Source of the DNA: Streptacidiphilus sp041262525
Lineage (GTDB): Bacteria > Actinomycetota > Actinomycetes > Streptomycetales > Streptomycetaceae
DNA length: 64,000 nt
Direction of reading: 5' to 3'
Assembly: GCF_041262525.1 (NCBI RefSeq)
Contig: NZ_JBGCCK010000007.1
Coordinates: forward strand, 266,810-330,809
Shown here: positions 43,867-51,729 of the stretch, piece after piece
Layout of the letters: every line of letters starts with the position of its first letter
Position numbering within the stretch: position 1 is the first letter of the stretch
Translations under genes and position numbers: made by a program
Notes under the pieces: model-generated
Databases searched by the model: none
What the model saw: only the letters and a program-made list of their open reading frames with translations
Told to the model about the DNA's origin: nothing

Positions 43867-44415
43867 ATGGCTCTCAGCGTCGAGAACCAGCGGCCGCCGA
43901 TCGCGATCGTGGTGATGGGCGTGGCAGGGGTGGGCAAGACGACCGTCGCCCAAGCCCTCGCCGAGCGCCTCGACCTGCCCTACGGCGAGGCCGACGACTT
44001 CCACCCCGCCGCCAACATCGCCAAGATGGCGGCCGGCCACCCCCTGGACGACCAGGACCGCGAGCCGTGGCTGCGCGCACTCGGCGGCTGGCTCGGGGAG
44101 CGGATCGCCGACGGCACCGGGGGAGTCGTCACCTGCTCGGCGCTCAAGCGCAGCTATCGCGATCTGCTGCGTGAGTCCTGTCCGGGGGCCTTCTTCCTGC
44201 ACCTGACCGGAGCGAACGAGCTCATCGAGGAGCGCCTGGCGCACCGCAGCGGTCACTTCATGAAGGCCCACATGCTCGACTCCCAGCTCGCCATCCTCGA
44301 GCCGCTCGGCGCGGACGAGAACGGCGCCCGCCTGGACGTCGGCCCCGCCCCCGAAATCCTCGTCGAGTCCGCCGTGGCGCTGCTGCCCCGGCCTGTCAAT
44401 GGAGACCTCGCGTGA
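43867..44415 (+). CDS. gntK: Gluconokinase
   Basis: The 182-residue P-loop kinase has Walker A MGVAGVGKTT (near residues 18-27) and the gluconokinase segments GEADDFHPAANIAKMAAGHPLDDQDREPWLRALGGWL, VVTCSALKRSYRDLLRE and HRSGHFMKAHMLDSQLAILEPL. It phosphorylates D-gluconate to 6-phosphogluconate, feeding the pentose phosphate pathway. Its stop overlaps the GTG of the permease gene (GTGA), so both are translationally coupled. The ATG at 43867 has a weak ribosome site (GGAGCACCAAGCA). Confidence 0.95.
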   Translation: MALSVENQRPPIAIVVMGVAGVGKTTVAQALAERLDLPYGEADDFHPAANIAKMAAGHPLDDQDREPWLRALGGWLGERIADGTGGVVTCSALKRSYRDLLRESCPGAFFLHLTGANELIEERLAHRSGHFMKAHMLDSQLAILEPLGADENGARLDVGPAPEILVESAVALLPRPVNGDLA

Positions 44416-45809
44416 CCACCCTGCCCCTGAGCTACCTCGCGGACGCCGCGCCGGCGCTCACGCACAGCAGCAGCCAAGGCCGACTGCTGCTCGCCGCGCT
44501 GCTCGGCATCGGCGTGATCGTCCTGCTGATCACCAAGCTCAAGCTGCACCCCTTCCTGGCGCTGACCCTCGGTTCGATGGTCCTCGCCGCTGTCGCGGGC
44601 GCCCCCTTCGACAAGCTGACGACCAGTTTCGCGACCGGCTTCGGCTCGACCGTCGCCAGCGTCGGCCTGCTGATCGGCCTCGGCGCGATGCTGGGCAAGC
44701 TGCTCGCCGACTCCGGCGGCGCCAACGTCATCGCCGACACGGTGCTCGCGCGCTCCGGCGGCCGAAAGCTGCCCTGGGCGATGGCGCTGATCGCCGCGGT
44801 GCTGGGGCTGCCGCTCTTCTTCGAGGTCGGCGTCGTGCTGCTGATCCCGATCGTGCTGCTGGTAGCCCGGCGTGGAAACATCCCGGTGCTGCGGGTCGGC
44901 ATCCCGGCGCTCGCCGGCCTCTCCGTCCTGCACGGCCTGGTCCCGCCGCACCCGGGCCCGCTGGTCGCCGTCGACGCGCTCCATGCCGACCTCGGCATCA
45001 CCCTCGCCCTCGGCCTGCTGGTCGCCGTTCCGACGCTCATCGTGGCGGGCCCCCTGTTCGCCCGTCTCGCCGAGCGCTGGGTCGGCCCGCTGAACGCGCC
45101 CGAGAGCACCCTCCCGACGGAGACCGAGCGTCCCGAGCACACCCCGTCCTTCGGAGCGGTCCTCGGCACCATCCTGCTGCCGGTCGTGCTGATGCTGGCC
45201 AAGGCGCTGGTCGACGTCGTCGTCGACAGCCCGAAGGACGGCGTCCAGCGGGCCTTCGACTTCATCGGCTCGCCGCTGGTCGCGTTGCTGCTCGCGGTGC
45301 TGGTGGGCATGTTCACCCTGGGCAGGGGCGCGGGCTTCACCAAGGCGCGGATCTCGACGACCGTGGAGAAGTCGCTGGCCCCGATCGCGGGCATCGTCTT
45401 CATCGTCGGCGCGGGCGGCGGCTTCAAGCAGACCCTGGTCGACGTCGGCGTCGGCAACGCGGTCAGCTCCTGGGCGGACAAGCTGCACATCTCCGCCCTG
45501 CTGCTGGGCTGGCTGATCGCCGTCCTGATCCGCCTGGCCACCGGCTCGGCGACGGTCGCGACGATCACGGCGGCGGGCATCGTCTCACCGCTGGCGGCCG
45601 GCATGTCCAGCCCGCACGCCGCGCTGCTGGTGCTGGCGGTCGGTTCCGGCTCGCTCTTCTTCAGCCACGTGAACGACGCGGGCTTCTGGCTGGTGAAGGA
45701 GTACTTCGGGATGAACGTCGGTCAGACGCTGAAGTCCTGGTCGGTGATGGAGACGGTCATCTCGGTGACCGCGATAGCGATCATCCTCCCGCTCGGCCTG
45801 GTCCTGTAG
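44412..45809 (+). CDS. gntP: Gluconate:H+ symporter (GntP family)
   Basis: The 465-residue permease has 12-14 hydrophobic segments and the GntP family pattern: LLIGLGAMLGKLLADSGGANVIADTVL, GLPLFFEVGVVLLIPIVLLV, VPPHPGPLVAVDAL, and the late VGSGSLFFSHVNDAGFWLVKEYFGM. It imports gluconate. Co-transcribed with gntK, with start codon overlap, and ended by a strong hairpin at 45830. Control by the divergent GntR protein is likely. Confidence 0.95.
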   Translation: MTTLPLSYLADAAPALTHSSSQGRLLLAALLGIGVIVLLITKLKLHPFLALTLGSMVLAAVAGAPFDKLTTSFATGFGSTVASVGLLIGLGAMLGKLLADSGGANVIADTVLARSGGRKLPWAMALIAAVLGLPLFFEVGVVLLIPIVLLVARRGNIPVLRVGIPALAGLSVLHGLVPPHPGPLVAVDALHADLGITLALGLLVAVPTLIVAGPLFARLAERWVGPLNAPESTLPTETERPEHTPSFGAVLGTILLPVVLMLAKALVDVVVDSPKDGVQRAFDFIGSPLVALLLAVLVGMFTLGRGAGFTKARISTTVEKSLAPIAGIVFIVGAGGGFKQTLVDVGVGNAVSSWADKLHISALLLGWLIAVLIRLATGSATVATITAAGIVSPLAAGMSSPHAALLVLAVGSGSLFFSHVNDAGFWLVKEYFGMNVGQTLKSWSVMETVISVTAIAIILPLGLVL

Positions 45810-45829
45810 ACCCGACCACCCCCCAAGCC

Positions 45830-45868
45830 GGCGGCCCCGACGCGTTCCCCCGACGCGCCGGGGCCGCC
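45830..45868 (+). terminator. Hairpin terminator after gntKP
   Basis: GGCGGCCCCGACGCG pairs with CGCGCCGGGGCCGCC (15 bp, one G:U-type mismatch) around 9 bases, 20 bp after the gntP stop, followed by TT. Confidence 0.7.
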
Positions 45869-45978
45869 TTCAACGAATCGACATCTTTTGCTAAGTCAGA
45901 TGTTGCGTAGCGAACAACCGATGAAGAGATGTCATGCCATCTTCCGGTTCCGCCCGGCAACCCGACACACTCATTGTC

Positions 45979-46380
45979 ATGAGCATCTCTCTACGCGCGT
46001 CGAACGCGCGCAACGCCTTCCTGGTTCTCACGGCGAGCCTCATTGCCGTGACGGGTCCCGTGCTGCTGCCGGCCACCAGCGCGCACGCCGACGTGAGCGG
46101 TACGGTCTGTCAGACCGCGCTCCCGACGCAGGCCGACGACACCCTCAACCTCATCGCCCAGGGCGGGCCGTACCCCTACCGCCAGGACGACTCCGTCTTC
46201 ACCAACGTCGAGGGCGTGCTGCCCACCGAGCCCTACGGCTACTACCACGAGTACACCGTCGTCACCCCGGGCAGCCCGACCCGCGGCGCCCGCCGGATCG
46301 TCGTGGACCAGCCGGACCAGCTGGACTACTACACCGACGACCACTACGCGACGTTCTCGCTGATCGACTTCACCTGCTGA
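45979..46380 (+). CDS. Secreted guanyl-specific ribonuclease (RNase Sa type)
   Basis: The 133-residue precursor has a 37-residue signal peptide (hydrophobic core FLVLTASLIAVTGPVLL, cleavage after AHA) and a 96-residue mature enzyme starting DVSGTVCQTALP. It matches RNase Sa from Streptomyces in length and at key residues: Cys7 and Cys96 (disulfide), Glu54 in YYHEYTV, Arg65 and Arg69, and His85 in DDHYATFS. It cleaves RNA at guanine outside the cell. The inhibitor barstar gene is not next to it. An in-frame ATG at 45934 with a weak AAGAG site would lengthen the leader by 15 residues. Confidence 0.93.
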   Translation: MSISLRASNARNAFLVLTASLIAVTGPVLLPATSAHADVSGTVCQTALPTQADDTLNLIAQGGPYPYRQDDSVFTNVEGVLPTEPYGYYHEYTVVTPGSPTRGARRIVVDQPDQLDYYTDDHYATFSLIDFTC

Positions 46381-46411
46381 TCCCGGCCGGAGGCCGGTGA
46401 TCGGGCGTTCC

Positions 46412-46444
46412 CGCGCCTCGGACGCACTGTGCGTCCGAGGCGCG
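46412..46444. terminator. Strong bidirectional hairpin between RNase gene and glpD
   Basis: CGCGCCTCGGACGCAC and its exact complement flank one T, giving a perfect 16-bp stem. It lies between the convergent RNase (ending 46380) and glpD (ending 46476) genes and can serve both. Confidence 0.75.
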
Positions 46445-46475
46445 GAGATCAGCAGGTGCGCCAGTGCGCCCGGCG

Positions 46476-48062
46476 TCAGGCCTGCGGCAGGTGGCCGGTC
46501 AGGAAGGCGTCGACCTCGGCGCGGACCTCCGGGGTGTCCAGGCCGCGAACCGTCATCGTCGTCCTTCGTCGCAGGACGTCGTCGGCCGTCGCGGCCCACT
46601 CGTGGGCGGCGGCGTAGGCGACCTGGGCCCAGACGTCGGGGCCGTCCGGGTGGATCGGGCGGCCGAGCGCCGGGTCCTGGTCGATCAGGCGGGCGATGTC
46701 GAAGGACAGCGTCCCGTAGTGGGTGGCCAGGTGGCGGGCGACCAGCGGGTCCATCCGGGTGCCCGGCTCGCGGTCGACCAGCAGGCGGTGCGCCACTGCG
46801 TTCGGGCTGGCGACGCCGGGCAGCGGGACGGTGCGCGGGATCTCCGACATGTCCTCGGCCAGGCCGGTCCCCGGCACGTGCGCGAGCTTCTCCAGCACCA
46901 GGCGGCCGATGTGACGGTAGGTCGTCCACTTGCCGCCCGCAACCGACAGCATGCCGCCGCGGCCCTCGGTCACCACGGTCTCGCGCTTGGCGGCCGCCGT
47001 CTCACCCGGTCCGCCCGGGAGGACGCGCAGGCCCGCGAAGGAGTAGGTGATCAGGTCGCGGGAGAGGTGCTCGTCGCGGATCGCGTGCGCGGCCTCGCCG
47101 AGGATCTGGTCGATGTCCGCGTCCGTGGCCCGGACGTCCGCGGGGTCGCCGATGTACTCCTCGTCCGTCGTGCCGAGCAGGACGTGGTCCTCCCACGGGA
47201 TCGCGAAGGAGACCCGGTACTTGTCGATCGGGATGGTCAGCGCCGCGTTCCACTGCGCCTTTCGCTTGACGACGACGTGCGCGCCCTTGGACAGCCGGAT
47301 GCTGGGCGCGGCGCCCGCGTCCTCCATCGTGCGCAGGTGGTCCACCCACGGCCCGGTGGCGTTCAGCACCAGCCGCGCGTCGACGCCGAACTCGCTGTCG
47401 TCCAGCTTGTCCCGCATCTCGGCGCCGGTGACCCGACCGCCGGTGAAGCGAAGCCCGGTCACCTCGGCGTGGTTGAGCACGACCGCGCCCGAATCCACGG
47501 CCGCACGGACCGTCATCACCGCGACGCGCGAGTCGTTCATCTGGTGGTCGCCGTAGACGGCGACCGAGCGCAGGCCCTCGGTGCGGAGTGCCGGAACCTC
47601 CTGCGCCGCGTGCGCGGCGGTCGAGACGTGACCCATGCCGTCACGGAACGCGGACAGCGCCGAATACAGGAAGACGCCGGCGCCGAGCTTCGGCGCCGAG
47701 TGCGGACCGCCCTTGTAGACCGGCACGAAGAAGGTGAGCGGGTTGACCAGGTGCGGCGCGACGTCCGTGGACAGCGCGCGGCGCTCCTTGTGGTTCTCCG
47801 CGACCAGCTTCACCGCGCCGGTCTGCAGGTAGCGCAGGCCGCCGTGGACGAGCTTGGACGAGGCGCTGGAGGTGGCCCCGGCGAAGTCGCCCGCGTCCAC
47901 CATCGCGACCCGGAGCCCCGACTGCGCGGCGGTCCAGGCGACGGCGGTGCCGAGGATGCCGCCGCCGATGATCAGCAGGTCGTAGGTGGCGCTGCTCAGC
48001 AGCTCGCGCGACTGGGCGCGGTCGGCCGTGCGGTTGGCCCCCAGGGTCGGGATGGAGTGCAT
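46476..48062 (-). CDS. glpD: Glycerol-3-phosphate dehydrogenase, FAD-dependent
   Basis: The 528-residue flavoenzyme has the FAD motif YDLLIIGGGILGTAVAWTAAQSGLRVAMVD, then GATSSASSKLVHGGLRYLQTGAVKLVAENHKER, the GlpD signature around residues 60-90, and VAGGKWTTYRHIGRLVLEKL. It oxidises sn-glycerol 3-phosphate to dihydroxyacetone phosphate and passes electrons to quinones at the membrane. Last gene of glpF-glpK-glpD. The 97-bp gap to glpK holds a perfect 11-bp hairpin. Confidence 0.95.
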   Translation of the reverse strand: MHSIPTLGANRTADRAQSRELLSSATYDLLIIGGGILGTAVAWTAAQSGLRVAMVDAGDFAGATSSASSKLVHGGLRYLQTGAVKLVAENHKERRALSTDVAPHLVNPLTFFVPVYKGGPHSAPKLGAGVFLYSALSAFRDGMGHVSTAAHAAQEVPALRTEGLRSVAVYGDHQMNDSRVAVMTVRAAVDSGAVVLNHAEVTGLRFTGGRVTGAEMRDKLDDSEFGVDARLVLNATGPWVDHLRTMEDAGAAPSIRLSKGAHVVVKRKAQWNAALTIPIDKYRVSFAIPWEDHVLLGTTDEEYIGDPADVRATDADIDQILGEAAHAIRDEHLSRDLITYSFAGLRVLPGGPGETAAAKRETVVTEGRGGMLSVAGGKWTTYRHIGRLVLEKLAHVPGTGLAEDMSEIPRTVPLPGVASPNAVAHRLLVDREPGTRMDPLVARHLATHYGTLSFDIARLIDQDPALGRPIHPDGPDVWAQVAYAAAHEWAATADDVLRRRTTMTVRGLDTPEVRAEVDAFLTGHLPQA

Positions 48063-48120
48063 CGGAATATCCCTCAGATGGTGTGTGGGTGGTGCGGTTC
48101 GGAGCGCGTGGAGCAGGGGT

Positions 48121-48153
48121 GCGGCGGGCCCTCCCCGTGGGCGGGCCCGCCGC
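48121..48153 (-). terminator. Hairpin between glpK and glpD
   Basis: GCGGCGGGCCC and GGGCCCGCCGC form a perfect 11-bp stem with an 11-base loop, just after the glpK stop. It may be an attenuator or a processing site that lowers glpD relative to glpFK. Confidence 0.6.
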
Positions 48154-48159
48154 AGGTCG

Positions 48160-49692
48160 TCAGGCCTTGTCCTCGTCGATCCAGCCCATGGTCCGCTCGA
48201 CGGCCTTGAGCCAGTTCTTGTACTCGCGGTCGCGGACGGCGTCCTCCATGCGCGGGGTCCACTCGGCGGCCCGGTGCCAGTTGGCGCGCAGTGTCGCCAG
48301 GTCCGGCCAGAAGCCGACGGCGAGGCCGGCCGCGTAGGCGGCGCCCAGCGCGGTGGTCTCGGCGACGTAGGGGCGCTCGACCGGCACGTCGAGCACGTCG
48401 GCGATGTTCTGCATCAGCAGGTTGTTGCTGGTCATACCGCCGTCGACCTTGAGTGCGGAGAGCGTGACGCCCGAGTCCTTCTCCATCGCGTCGACGACCT
48501 CGCGGGTCTGCCAGGCGGTCGCCTCCAGCACGGCGCGGGCCAGGTGACCCTTGGTCACGTAGCGGGTCAGGCCGGTGATCGCGCCGCGCGCGTCGGAGCG
48601 CCAGTAGGGGGCGAAGAGACCGGAGAACGCCGGGACGATGTACGCGCCGCCGTTGTCCTCCACGGTCGAGGCCAGCGTCTCGATCTCGGCGGCGGTGGAG
48701 ATGATCCCGAGCTGGTCGCGCAGCCACTGCACCAGCGAACCGGTGACCGCGATCGAGCCCTCCAGGGCGTAGACCGGTGCCTGCTCGCCGATCCGGTAGC
48801 CGACCGTGGTCAGCAGGCCGTGGTAGGAGTTGACGATCTTCTCGCCGGTGTTGAGCAGCAGGAAGGTGCCGGTGCCGTAGGTGCTCTTGGCCTCGCCCTC
48901 GTCGAAGCAGGTCTGCCCGAACAGCGCCGCCTGCTGGTCGCCCAGCGCGGAGGCGACCGGCACGCCCGCCAGCTCGCCCACGGCCTCGCCGTAGACCTCG
49001 GCGGAGGAGCGGATCTCCGGCAGCACGCTCAGCGGCACGTCCATGGACTGCGCGATCGACTCGTCCCACGCCAGCGTGTGCAGGTTCATCAGCATGGTGC
49101 GTGAGGCGTTGGTGACGTCGGTGACGTGCTTGCCGCCGTCGACGCCGCCGGTCAGGTTCCAGATGACCCAGGTGTCCATGGTGCCGAAGAGGATCTCGCC
49201 CCGCTCGGCGCGCTCGCGCAGCCCGACGACGTTGTCGAGCAGCCAGCGGATCTTCGGTCCGGCGAAGTAGCTCGCCAGTGGGAGGCCCGTCTCGCGGCGG
49301 AAGCGGTCCTGGCCGACGTTGCGGCCCAGCTCCTTGCAGAGCTCCTCGGTGCGGGTGTCCTGCCACACCAGGGCGTTGTGGACCGGCTTGCCGGTGTTCT
49401 TGTCCCACAGCACGGTGGTCTCGCGCTGGTTGGTGATGCCGATGGCCCGGATGTCGTCACGGGTCAGTCCGGCCTTGCCCAGCGCGCCCGCGACGACGGA
49501 CTGGACCCGGGTCCAGATCTCCTCGGCGTCGTGCTCGACCCAGCCGGGCTGCGGGAAGATCTGACGGTGCTCCTGCTGGTCGACCGCGACGATCCGTCCG
49601 TCAGCGCCGAAGATGATGCAGCGGCTGGAGGTGGTGCCCTGGTCGATCGCGGCGATGTACTGGCCGGACCGGTCGTTGCTGGTGGTGGTCAT
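48160..49692 (-). CDS. glpK: Glycerol kinase
   Basis: The 510-residue FGGY kinase starts YIAAIDQGTTSSRCIIF (phosphate-1 loop) and has GITNQRETTVLWDKNTG, NALVWQDTRTEELC, GALGDQQAALFGQTCF, TYGTGTFLLLNTGE and KVDGGMTSNNLLMQ. These are diagnostic for glycerol kinase, which makes glycerol 3-phosphate. Second gene of the operon. The family's allosteric and PTS-related regulation site is not judged here. Confidence 0.96.
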   Translation of the reverse strand: MTTTSNDRSGQYIAAIDQGTTSSRCIIFGADGRIVAVDQQEHRQIFPQPGWVEHDAEEIWTRVQSVVAGALGKAGLTRDDIRAIGITNQRETTVLWDKNTGKPVHNALVWQDTRTEELCKELGRNVGQDRFRRETGLPLASYFAGPKIRWLLDNVVGLRERAERGEILFGTMDTWVIWNLTGGVDGGKHVTDVTNASRTMLMNLHTLAWDESIAQSMDVPLSVLPEIRSSAEVYGEAVGELAGVPVASALGDQQAALFGQTCFDEGEAKSTYGTGTFLLLNTGEKIVNSYHGLLTTVGYRIGEQAPVYALEGSIAVTGSLVQWLRDQLGIISTAAEIETLASTVEDNGGAYIVPAFSGLFAPYWRSDARGAITGLTRYVTKGHLARAVLEATAWQTREVVDAMEKDSGVTLSALKVDGGMTSNNLLMQNIADVLDVPVERPYVAETTALGAAYAAGLAVGFWPDLATLRANWHRAAEWTPRMEDAVRDREYKNWLKAVERTMGWIDEDKA

Positions 49693-49775
49693 GGCGTCCT
49701 CGTTGACGAAGGGGAGAGCAGGGAGGTCGTGCGGGGTGGGCTGCGGCGTGGTGGGCCCCGGCGTACCAGCCTGGA

Positions 49776-50489
49776 CTACGCGAAGGCCGCGTTGTAGATG
49801 CCGCCGGCGAGCAGGCCGCCGAGGACCGGACCGAGCACGGGGATCCAGGCGTACGCCCAGTCGGAGCCGCCCTTCTTCGGGATCGGCAGCAGCGCGTGGA
49901 CGATGCGCGGGCCGAGGTCACGGGCCGGGTTGATCGCGTAGCCGGTCGGGCCGCCGAGCGAGAGGCCGATGCCGACGACGGTGAGCGAGGTGATCAGGAT
50001 CCCGAGACCGGAGAGGCCGAGCTCCTTGTTCAGGCCCTGGGTGAGGATCAGCAGGCAGAGCACGGTGGTGCCGATGACCTCGGTGATCACGTTCTGGATC
50101 GGGTTCCGGATCTCCGGACCCGTGGCGAAGATGCCGAGGGTGGGCTCGTCGTTCGCGTTGAACTGGCCGAGGTAGGTCAGCCAGACCAGGGCGGCGCCGA
50201 TGATCGCGCCGAGAAGCTGACCGGTGAGGTAGAGCGGGACCTGGCTCCAGTCACCGGTCTTGACGGCTATCGCGATCGTCACGGCCGGGTTCAGGTGGGC
50301 ACCGGAGAGGCTGCTGGAGGTGTAGGCGGCGACCAGCACGGCGAAGCCCCAGCCGAAGGTGATGGCCAACCAGCCGGCGCCTTCCGCCTTCGACCGCTTG
50401 AGCGTCACGGCCGCGCAGACGCCACCGCCGAGCAGGACGAGGACGGCGGTTCCGATGAGTTCGCCGAAGAAGATGTGGCTGTTGGACAC
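49776..50489 (-). CDS. glpF: Glycerol uptake facilitator
   Basis: The 237-residue MIP channel has six membrane helices and the two NPA loops, SGAHLNPAVTIA and YAINPARDLGP. The Asp in NPARD and the wide-pore pattern mark a glycerol facilitator rather than a water channel. First gene of the glpF-glpK-glpD operon, behind a -35/-10 promoter and a 21-bp palindrome that is shared with the regulator gene. Confidence 0.95.
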   Translation of the reverse strand: MSNSHIFFGELIGTAVLVLLGGGVCAAVTLKRSKAEGAGWLAITFGWGFAVLVAAYTSSSLSGAHLNPAVTIAIAVKTGDWSQVPLYLTGQLLGAIIGAALVWLTYLGQFNANDEPTLGIFATGPEIRNPIQNVITEVIGTTVLCLLILTQGLNKELGLSGLGILITSLTVVGIGLSLGGPTGYAINPARDLGPRIVHALLPIPKKGGSDWAYAWIPVLGPVLGGLLAGGIYNAAFA

Positions 50490-50518
50490 AGCGGCTCCCA
50501 GAGTGCAGTTTGCGGCTC

Positions 50519-50539
50519 GCGTTCGACAATGTCGACCGC
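50519..50539. promoter_or_regulatory. GylR-type operator at the glpF promoter
   Basis: A 21-bp near-palindrome whose two halves are GCGTTCGACA and GTCGACCGC; on the minus strand it reads from GCGGTCGACA to GAACGC. It matches the 21-bp site at 51514-51534 in all but two or so positions. It sits just downstream of the predicted -10 box, over the transcription start. Confidence 0.7.
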
Positions 50540-50546
50540 TGTGCGA

Positions 50547-50576
50547 AAACTACGTCTGGAGTTATCGACGAGTCAA
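50547..50576 (-). promoter_or_regulatory. glpFKD promoter
   Basis: On the minus strand, TTGACT (50576-50571) and TAGTTT (50552-50547) are separated by 18 bp, giving a sigma-70-like promoter about 60 bp upstream of the glpF start. The operator at 50519-50539 follows. Confidence 0.55.
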
Positions 50577-50715
50577 GGCATGGGAGGACAGGCCCGCCCC
50601 AACGGCACATTGTGCGTTCAACATAGACAAATCACCCATAAGAGTTGTGGGAAACACGCCGAATGGCCCCATGCCAATCGCGCAGGGCCGGACCGGGAAG
50701 CCTGTTGAGGAGACG

Positions 50716-51489
50716 TCAGAAGCGGGGCGCGCCCAGGTCACGGGAGATGGCGCGGGCCGCCTCGCGCACGGAGACCACCAGCTCGGGCCGGACCGCGCCA
50801 CCGGCGCCGTCCACGCAGACGCGCTCCACCGGGCCGTTCAGCGCGACCGCGCCGACCGGGTTCCGGCGCCGGTCCTGGATCAGCGCGGCGATCGACGCCA
50901 CGCCGGTCCAGGTCTCCTCGACCGCAGAGGCCCAGCCGCGCTCGCGGATGACCGCGGCCTCGGCGTCGATGGCGTCCAGGTCGGTGAGGGTGTGCGCGGT
51001 GAACGCCTCGCGCTCGCCCTCCTGCAGCTCGGCGCGGGCGACCGGATCGTAGGCGACGAGCACCTTGCCCAGCGCGGTGCTGTGCAGGGGCTGCATGCTG
51101 CCGACCTCCAGCACCTGGCGGGTGTCGTCGGGCCGGAAAACGTGGTGCACGATCAGCACGCCGCGCTTGTGCAGCACACCGAGGTAGACGGTCTCCCCGC
51201 TGGCCCGCGCCAGGTCGTCGGCCCAGACCAGCGCGCGGGCGCGCAGCTCGTGGACGTCGAGGTAGCTCTGCCCGAGCCGCAGGAGCTCGGCGCCGAGCTG
51301 GTACTTGCCGCTGTCGGGGTCCTGCTCGACGAAGCCCTCCTGTTGCAGCGTGCGGAGGATGCCGTGAGCGGTGCCCTTCGCCAGCCCGAGCGAGGCGGCG
51401 ACGTCCGAGAGCCCGAGCCGCCGCTCGCCGCCGGCGAGCAGCCGCAGGATCGCTGCCGCTCGCTCCAGCGACTGGATCGACCCGGCCAT
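50716..51489 (-). CDS. gylR: IclR-family regulator of the glycerol operon (GylR-like)
   Basis: The 257-residue protein has an N-terminal winged HTH (SIQSLERAAAILRLLAGGERRLGLSDVAASLGLAKGTAHGILRTLQQEGFVEQD) and the IclR effector domain (GVLIVHHVFRPDDTRQVLEVGSMQPLHSTALGKVLVAY, RGWASAVEETWTGVASIAALI, and GPVERVCVDG). Gene order gylR-glpF-glpK-glpD and near-identical operators at both promoters point to the S. coelicolor GylR repressor of glycerol use. The ATG at 51489 follows GGAGG by 8 bases. Confidence 0.9.
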   Translation of the reverse strand: MAGSIQSLERAAAILRLLAGGERRLGLSDVAASLGLAKGTAHGILRTLQQEGFVEQDPDSGKYQLGAELLRLGQSYLDVHELRARALVWADDLARASGETVYLGVLHKRGVLIVHHVFRPDDTRQVLEVGSMQPLHSTALGKVLVAYDPVARAELQEGEREAFTAHTLTDLDAIDAEAAVIRERGWASAVEETWTGVASIAALIQDRRRNPVGAVALNGPVERVCVDGAGGAVRPELVVSVREAARAISRDLGAPRF

Positions 51490-51513
51490 CGATGCACCTC
51501 CACGATTTGACCT

Positions 51514-51534
51514 GCGGTCGGCATTGTCGACCGC
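51514..51534. promoter_or_regulatory. GylR-type operator at the gylR promoter
   Basis: Perfect 7-bp arms GCGGTCG and CGACCGC around GCATTGT, 21 bp in all. It repeats the site at 50519-50539 and lies just downstream of the gylR -10 box, so the gene is probably autoregulated. Confidence 0.75.
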
Positions 51535-51543
51535 GCTGCGCTT

Positions 51544-51572
51544 GATACAGAGTCTGCCAGGAATGACGGCAA
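51544..51572 (-). promoter_or_regulatory. gylR promoter
   Basis: On the minus strand, TTGCCG (51572-51567) and TGTATC (51549-51544) are separated by 17 bp; the operator follows at once. Confidence 0.5.
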
Positions 51573-51590
51573 CGGTTCGCACCGCCTCAG

Positions 51591-51718
51591 GTTGCACTCT
51601 CCTCAGGGGCGCGAGGAACTGCGCGACAAGCCACCGGCATGCGGAGGGTCCTCAACGCGCAGGGCCATCCGCACAGGGTGGTTCCTCGCGCAGTTCCTCG
51701 CGCCCCTGCAAGTGCAAC
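51591..51718. repeat. 128-bp palindromic repeat element, copy 2
   Basis: Perfect outer arms GTTGCACT and AGTGCAAC enclose GGGGCGCGAGGAACTGCGCG and CGCGCAGTTCCTCGCGCCCC. The reverse complement matches the element at 36462-36590 along nearly its whole length, so the two copies stand in opposite orientation. It lies between gylR and the homocysteine methyltransferase gene. Confidence 0.78.
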
Positions 51719-51729
51719 GACTCACGTGC

